The notes under the pieces are model-generated. The model had not been told where the DNA came from. It worked only from the letters and a program-made list of their open reading frames with translations, and ran no database searches. 45,377 bases of DNA from Actinomortierella ambigua (taxonomy: Eukaryota; Mortierellomycota; Mortierellomycetes; Mortierellales; Mortierellaceae). Shown here one piece after another: positions 40,538 to 45,377 of this stretch. The translations under genes were made by a program, and so were the position numbers. The stretch lies in NCBI GenBank assembly GCA_016098155.1, contig JAAAJB010000273.1, positions 1-45,377 on the forward strand, written 5' to 3'. The stretch's first letter is position 1. Every line of letters begins with the position of its first letter.

Positions 40538-40955
40538 AAAAAAAAAAGGCTGTTAGCTCGCAAGTGTCTCGGTCTCTGAATGACATCCATTCAATCTTAC
40601 AGGGGCATCACGACTTCTTTCCACATCTGTGTCCTAACTATGCACTCATTGCATCTAAATAGCTCATTTTGACGAATAAACAGTTCTCTCAGTTTCGACT
40701 GTGGCAGTCGAGCGGTCTTGCCGTAGCATTTTGTGACAAAAAGAGAGATGGATGGCAGTGCAATGTCATAGTGGTCAGCAATCTACCCCCCCCCCCGCGG
40801 GAGAAAAATGGTAACTGACCATTTCAGGTTGCCATCGTTCATACGAACTCTTGGAAAGTAAACTTTTTTTTCTTAGGCGTCCCCTCCCCCTCTCTCTCTT
40901 CTACAACGATCGCCTCTTTCCATTACCAATCACCATAATTCCTCCAACCCTCACC
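40538..40955. promoter_or_regulatory. 3' UTR and promoter interval
   Basis: The interval runs between two plus-strand genes. An AATAAA at 40676-40681 probably ends the upstream transcript. A C-run at 40786-40797 and a CT-rich leader precede the adenylate-kinase-like gene. Confidence 0.5.
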
Positions 40956-43900
40956 ATGTCACAAGCAACAACATCACTGCAGCGTACAGGCACAGCAGTG
41001 GCACGTCAGGGCCTGAGCTCATGGTCTCTTCGAGGGCGCCCTGTTCACACTGCGCATTCCACAAAAGCATTGCTGTTGCATTGCTCGGGCCATCACACAA
41101 AACAACGCCCCCTCTCCACACCTGTCTCACTTCTCCAGGGTCCAGTTGGATGCCGCACATTGACCAATGCGTCTCATCGCTTGAATGCCATGAGATTATA
41201 TACAACATCGACCCTTGCAGCGCAGGACAAGACTAATGTGAACCAAGGTACCACACCTCTCCCTCTCATACGTTGCGCCCCTTCCTCTTGTACCTGAACA
41301 CGCCAAGAAAGGTGTCTTTTCATTTTTTTTTTGTTCTTGAAGCTCAAATCAAAAGTGGCCCTCTCGTTTTAAAACAGCGCCAGCGTCACTAGCAACAGCA
41401 ACCACCACCGATGACCATGCAAACGACACCGCTCAACAGGAGAAGCAGGAGGCAAGGTAAAACCAAAACCAAAACCACAGTCTTGTTCAAGGAACCTTTC
41501 GTCCCTGTCCCCTTCCCCTTCTCTCCTCCACACACACACATACATACACAGACAATGCTCTCGCCCCCCACAAGCTCCATTTTGTTGTTTCCCCCCCCCC
41601 CATCACCCCTGTTGATTATTTTGGTTCTCATGAGGCTCATGCGACCTTTGAGGGCTTATTGCTTCTGTGTGTTCCCCACGACCAATTTAAAACGAGCGAT
41701 TAAAAATGTGATTGGGTCATTGAAGGAGCGAGAGGGGGTAGGAGTAGGGTAGGAGGTCCAAAGGGGAGGGGGGTTAGGGGCATAGAAAAGGGTCAAAGGA
41801 ATGAGGACAGGGTACGAGGAGAAGGCCATATCGTTCTCTTCCCCTCATCTCTATTATGGGGAGCATTCACCTTCAAATATGCCCTGAAAATAGATCAGGC
41901 CGCACCCGATGATTCGGGGGAGAACTGAGGCGTGGGGAACGGAGGGGGAGTAATCGTCAGAGCCTCGCCTCTACAGCTCCCTCTTGTTGTTGTGTTGCCT
42001 TACCTGTTTTTGTCACAAGTGGCTGAATGGGGGATGTCACGAATGGGTCCATACACACAGCATTGGAAGGTGCAGCAGTAGAGTGGATTGGGAAAGCGAC
42101 TAAATGGATCGGGGATCTGTAGGACCACACTCACCACACTGTCTTGGATCGATATGACCCTCGTATAAGGAGTAAATTGATAATTGACAGCGAATTGTCA
42201 CAAGTACTAAGGAGGCCCCGTTCGTGAGTAGACGACACTATTACATAATGGTGACCCCCTTCCTCGTCCTCAGCCAACCCGCCACTTCATGGGCCGTCTA
42301 CTGTTGAAAGACTTGGGCTTTGGAGTTGAGTCAAAGGAAGGATTACTACCCTGAGCACACTAAAACGTGTTTGGAGGAAGGGGAAAGAGACATGCAGGCT
42401 GATCGATGATGTCCACGGGACCAATAACCATACAGAAAAAAATCCACCTCTTCACTCTCCCCTCCCCTCAAGCCCATATCTTAACACGTTGATATGATAC
42501 CTGTACTTCAATTTCTATTGTCGCTAGGGTGTCTGAAATCAAGGACGCAAAGCTTATTTTCAACCAGGCATTCAAGAACGTCCAAGATGTGCACGGTCGG
42601 GCGAACATGCGGTTCCCCAAGGAGATCATTTGGTTGATGGGTGCGCCAGGGTCGGGTAAAGGCACTCATACGCCAGCTCTCCTAAAGTCGCGCGGTATCA
42701 CGAATCCATCCATCTCCATGTCGTCGTTGCTATCGACACCTGAGTGCAAAGAGCTGATCAACCGGGGCTTAATGGTCAGTGATGGCAAAGTGGTTGAAAA
42801 CTTGCTGCATGCCCTGCTGGATTGCGAACCCGAGGTTGGCGTCCTAGTCGATGGGTTTCCACGCAGTGAGGTGCAAGTCGAGTGCTTGAAGGTATAGAAA
42901 GAACTTTTGGAGTAACTTGACACAAACACCCTTTGCTCTCGTGCGAGATACTGCGGGCCATTGTTGTTCCTACTTCTTAACGACCACCTTTTTTTATTTT
43001 TTGTTGATCAAAATTAGCTTCTTCATGAAAAAATGCACGAGCTGAGAAAGGAGTTTAAACAAACACCACTCCGTAACTACTTCTCACGCCCGACCTTCCG
43101 TATCTGCGTGCTTTATGTTGATGAGGAGATTTCTGTCCAGCGCCAACTGATGCGTGGCAAGCTCATTAAGGAGCACAATGCCCAGGTGATGCGGTCTGGC
43201 AAGGGTGAGATCCAAGAGGAGCGCGTTACCGATTTTGATGAGCTGGTAAGTTGCGTGTTCCCTCTGCATGATAATCACTGTACATCGGATTTCGACAAGG
43301 TCCTCATGCTGGTTTCCTTTTTGCCTCCTTCCTTCATTCCTTCATTCCTTCATTCTGCTCCCCCCCCCCACCACCCCATGTTGTAGCTCATTCGCGCACG
43401 TTACCAGATCTTCAAGGACCATTACTCGTGCCTGTTGCGTCTGAGCAAGTTCTTCCCTTTCCACCTGATTAACGCCGTCGGAGGTGTGGACAGCGTGATG
43501 CGAACGATACTCAAAGAATTTGAGTACCAGTCTTCTCTGGAGCTGGAGCACGACACATACGAGGCCATCTCGCACATCCCGTTGGCGTCCAAGATTGGTA
43601 TCCATGCCCGCCAGGACCTGATCCGACGCCTGGAGCACTATTGTGAAGCAGAACCGGAACTGTTTGGTCGGGCGGTGGCGTTTATTGACCAAGAGGTGAT
43701 CCCGGTGGTGGCGCGACATGCGATTTCGGGTCAGGCTTTGGTGCGAACGGACAACGCCATCCTACGCGATCCCAAGATGGCCGAGGTGGTGCTGAGCATC
43801 TTGTCCGAGCGTGGATATGCGGTCATGATGGACGAGCGGGTCCATGAGACGCCCAAACGGGTCGACCCTGAGACCTGGGAGATCATCCTCGAACGCCAAC

Positions 43901-43965
43901 ATGTCTTTGCGCTTAGCGTTCGGTTCCCGCAGTCGCAGATCCAGCCTCTGGAGCAAAAGTTTTAG
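40956..43965 (+). CDS. Mitochondrially targeted adenylate-kinase-like protein with C-terminal extension, 5 exons
   Basis: Exons are 40956-41247, 41378-41456, 42528-42891, 43018-43245 and 43387-43965, giving 513 residues. Residues 1-100 are Arg/Ser/Thr-rich with almost no acidic residues, typical of a mitochondrial presequence. The kinase core begins at about 125: P-loop GAPGSGKGT at about 162-170, DGFPRSEVQVECLK for the NMP/core helix, and a LID-region segment with RGKLIKEH. An extension of about 190 residues follows (FHLINAVGGVDSVMRTILKE, YEAISHIPLASKIGIHARQD, VVARHAISGQALVRTDNAIL). I recall such an extended layout from adenylate-kinase-like proteins of algae and plants, and from other protists, but cannot search. 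The reaction would be ATP + AMP to 2 ADP if active. Intron 2 is 1071 nt, far longer than the others (126-141 nt), and lies between the targeting region and the catalytic domain. Confidence 0.85.
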
Positions 43966-43993
43966 ATTCTACGCCTCTTTCCCTCCTTCCCCC

Positions 43994-44026
<33 letters not shown>

Positions 44027-44406
44027 TTTCTCTCTCTCTCTCTCACGTACACTTTCCAATTCCTTTTGTCCTCTGTCCCATGACAGAAAACGAGTTCCAA
44101 TCTTTTTTCACGTAATGACTTTAGAAAGCACATAGAATTCCCCTCGCACTTCTTTACCCCTGTTATTCGCATGCGAAAACAAATACAATACCATCTCGCA
44201 GGTGCCTGACATATCATGAGTTATATAATTTGATGTTTTTATTTTTACTTGTTTGCGTGTGGGGTGTCTAGAGAGAAAAGGCGTTTGTACAATGAAGAGA
44301 TAAAAAAGGAATAAAATACAAGGGTGACAATAAATTCGAGAGAGCGCGCGAAGCAAAAAAAGACGCTCAGTAGACAAGATAAGCAGGAATACAAAAAAAA
44401 AACCTG
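43966..44406. other. Convergent 3' UTRs with CA/CT microsatellite
   Basis: A (CT)n-(CA)n-(CT)n microsatellite runs from about 43994 to 44044. Plus-strand AATAAA signals lie at 44310-44315 and 44329-44334, and the region is AT-rich. No gene was seen. Confidence 0.6.
44004..44026. repeat. (CA)n microsatellite in 3' UTR
   Basis: Eleven to twelve CA units flanked on both sides by CT repeats, just after the adenylate-kinase-like stop codon. Confidence 0.9.
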
Positions 44407-44864
44407 TTATGCAAGTCGAGACCACGATTGTTGTTGACGCTTAAAGTCGTCCCGAAGCGCCATCACATAGCCAAATGTGCCAATTCCTAGGTAGATCCCA
44501 CCATTGTTGGTCTGCCCAGACAGCAATGCTAATACGGCTACTGGCACGTAAAAGGCAATCTTGGGCACCAGCGCCGCTGGTGACGACAGATAGTCAGCAT
44601 AGATGAGTGGCCATTCGATGATCCATAGAATGACCCCGAGGACTCTGGAGGGAGGAGAGAGATACCACAAAATGTAGAGCGGATGAGTATCTGTAACTGT
44701 TGTTTGAAGAGGGGGAGGATAAATAGAGATCCAGAAGACTTCTTCAAGACAGAGGTAAAGACTTACATCAGGATTACTGAGAGGATTGGAAAGGGTCTGA
44801 AGAGTACCGACAGTTTCCTACACAGATGATCGGCATTCGGGACAAAGCAAGAGAATTTAGCCAT
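44407..44864 (-). CDS. Small multi-pass membrane protein, 2 exons
   Basis: Minus-strand exons are 44864-44767 and 44644-44407 (donor GTAAGT, acceptor CTCCCTCCAG), giving 111 residues. I do not recognise the family. Hydrophobic segments are FRPFPILSVILIVLGVILWI (about 22-41), IAFYVPVAVLALLSG (about 62-76) and GGIYLGIGTFGYVMAL (about 80-95), so three or four membrane spans are likely. The C-terminus is short and basic/polar (RDDFKRQQQSWSRLA). An EWPLIYADYL segment between spans might be a conserved feature. The start ATG is the first in frame in exon 1. Location and function are unknown. Confidence 0.65.
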
Positions 44865-45301
44865 GGGCGTCGACTTTATCTCCTGGTGTAACATTGTCCT
44901 TTCATCTTGGAGGAGGATGAAGGACACACGCTAATGCAGTTGACATAATCAGCATTCCACAAAGAAAAACAAGGTTGTGGGAGAGGATGGTGGCGTAACA
45001 AAAGAGGAAGGTGTATATAGTTTAAGAGTACGGGAGGAAGGAGGGAAGCTGAGTTGGTCTGGGAGCGAAAATGGTGAACAGTCTCCCGATGGTATGGTAC
45101 TCTTTGCCTTCGAGCGTTCGAGTGTTCGAGGTGGGTGGTGAGTGGTCAGAGTCGAGACGAGAGCACGATAGAAGGGTGGGTTGAGCAGACAAAAAAAAAA
45201 AAAAAAAAAAAAAAAGAGTTAGGTACGCTACATGCAACACTCACATTCACAACATCCATAGCAAGTATACTTTCCATTGACCAAAAAGCAATAGAAAGAT
45301 A
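44865..45301. other. Promoter region and right flank
   Basis: This holds the upstream region of the small membrane protein, a run of 25 A at 45191-45215, and direct repeats GAGCGTTCGAGTGTTCGAG near 45111-45129. No gene was recognised. Confidence 0.4.
45191..45215. repeat. Poly(A) run, 25 nt
   Basis: An uninterrupted A25 on the plus strand, the longest homopolymer in the window. It lies about 85 bases from the Helitron-like fragment at the right edge; a link is unproven. Confidence 0.95.
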
Positions 45302-45375
45302 TCAATACCTTTGTACACTTCGGAACGCAATGCAACTTGATTTCGACGAAGCCAGCGCAAGTCATTGTCAATGAT
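45247..45375 (-). mobile_element. Possible Helitron N-terminal domain fragment, cut by window edge
   Basis: Read from the right edge on the minus strand, one frame gives IIDNDLRWLRRNQVALRSEV then YKGIDIF, ending at a stop at 45247-45249. The pattern ...RLxxLRxNQxxLRxExYxGL... is typical of the Helitron_like_N domain of rolling-circle transposons (family knowledge). Only about 23 residues match and similarity fades after YKG, as in a decayed or intron-interrupted copy. Sequence beyond the window decides. Confidence 0.35.
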
Positions 45376-45377
45376 AC

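Noticed and set aside
41260..41752. 113-codon plus-strand frame in the long intron
   Set aside because: Pro-rich frame across CA and C repeats; no splice sites joining it to the flanking exons in frame.
1..45377. Secondary-metabolite cluster, CRISPR array or phage-like defence system
   Set aside because: No synthase, repeat-spacer array, integrase or nuclease genes; the genes are unrelated eukaryotic housekeeping genes.

Overview
The window is a gene-dense stretch of a fungal nuclear genome. Genes carry one to six short GT-AG introns (mostly 87-160 nt), coding regions are GC-richer than the flanks, and intergenic DNA is full of CT/GA, CA and homopolymer runs. The gene set (bestrophin-like channel, Sfp1-type zinc-finger factor, Pin4-type RRM+R3H protein, F-box protein with long degenerate leucine-rich repeats, GPI-type aspartic protease) fits an early-diverging fungus. 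I infer Mortierellomycotina from overall style; no single marker in the window proves it.

Layout, left to right. 1-11.1 kb: 3' end of a pirin gene (+), BCD1 snoRNP-assembly factor (-), bestrophin/UPF0187 channel (-), a thioredoxin-fold ER membrane protein with degenerate active site (-), an RCC1-repeat Ats1/SERGEF-like protein (+), and PIN4-like RNA-binding protein (-). 11.1-13.1 kb: mostly non-coding divergent promoter region. 13.1-19.6 kb: NAC alpha subunit EGD2 (+), whose ATG is split by an intron, an unrecognised coiled-coil/membrane protein (-), and an intronless GPI-type aspartic protease (+). 19.6-24.6 kb: 5 kb without a convincing gene but with several TATA boxes and a tandem E-box array. 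24.6-31.3 kb: a RhoGAP-like protein lacking the arginine finger (+) and an Sfp1-like C2H2 factor (-). 32.1-38.6 kb: F-box protein (-), mitoribosomal mL44 (-), inositol polyphosphate multikinase (+), eEF2-lysine methyltransferase EFM3 (-). 39.2-44.9 kb: an unrecognised type I membrane protein (+), a mitochondrially targeted adenylate-kinase-like protein with a C-terminal extension (+), and a small multi-pass membrane protein (-). At the right edge, about 75 bases resemble part of a Helitron N-terminal domain.

The genes are mostly independent housekeeping genes, not a pathway cluster. Several touch translation or RNA biology (BCD1, EGD2, PIN4, SFP1, mL44, EFM3), which I treat as coincidence of order. 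I did not find a defence system, secondary-metabolite cluster or clear novel multi-gene system. The most interesting points are local: the split start codon of EGD2, the degenerate RhoGAP and thioredoxin domains, a frame-shifting micro-exon candidate in BCD1, the TATA/E-box structure of the 5 kb gap, and a 1.07-kb intron that separates the targeting region from the catalytic domain of the adenylate-kinase-like gene. Exon boundaries were derived by hand from splice consensus, reading-frame continuity and family conservation, and have not been checked against transcripts.
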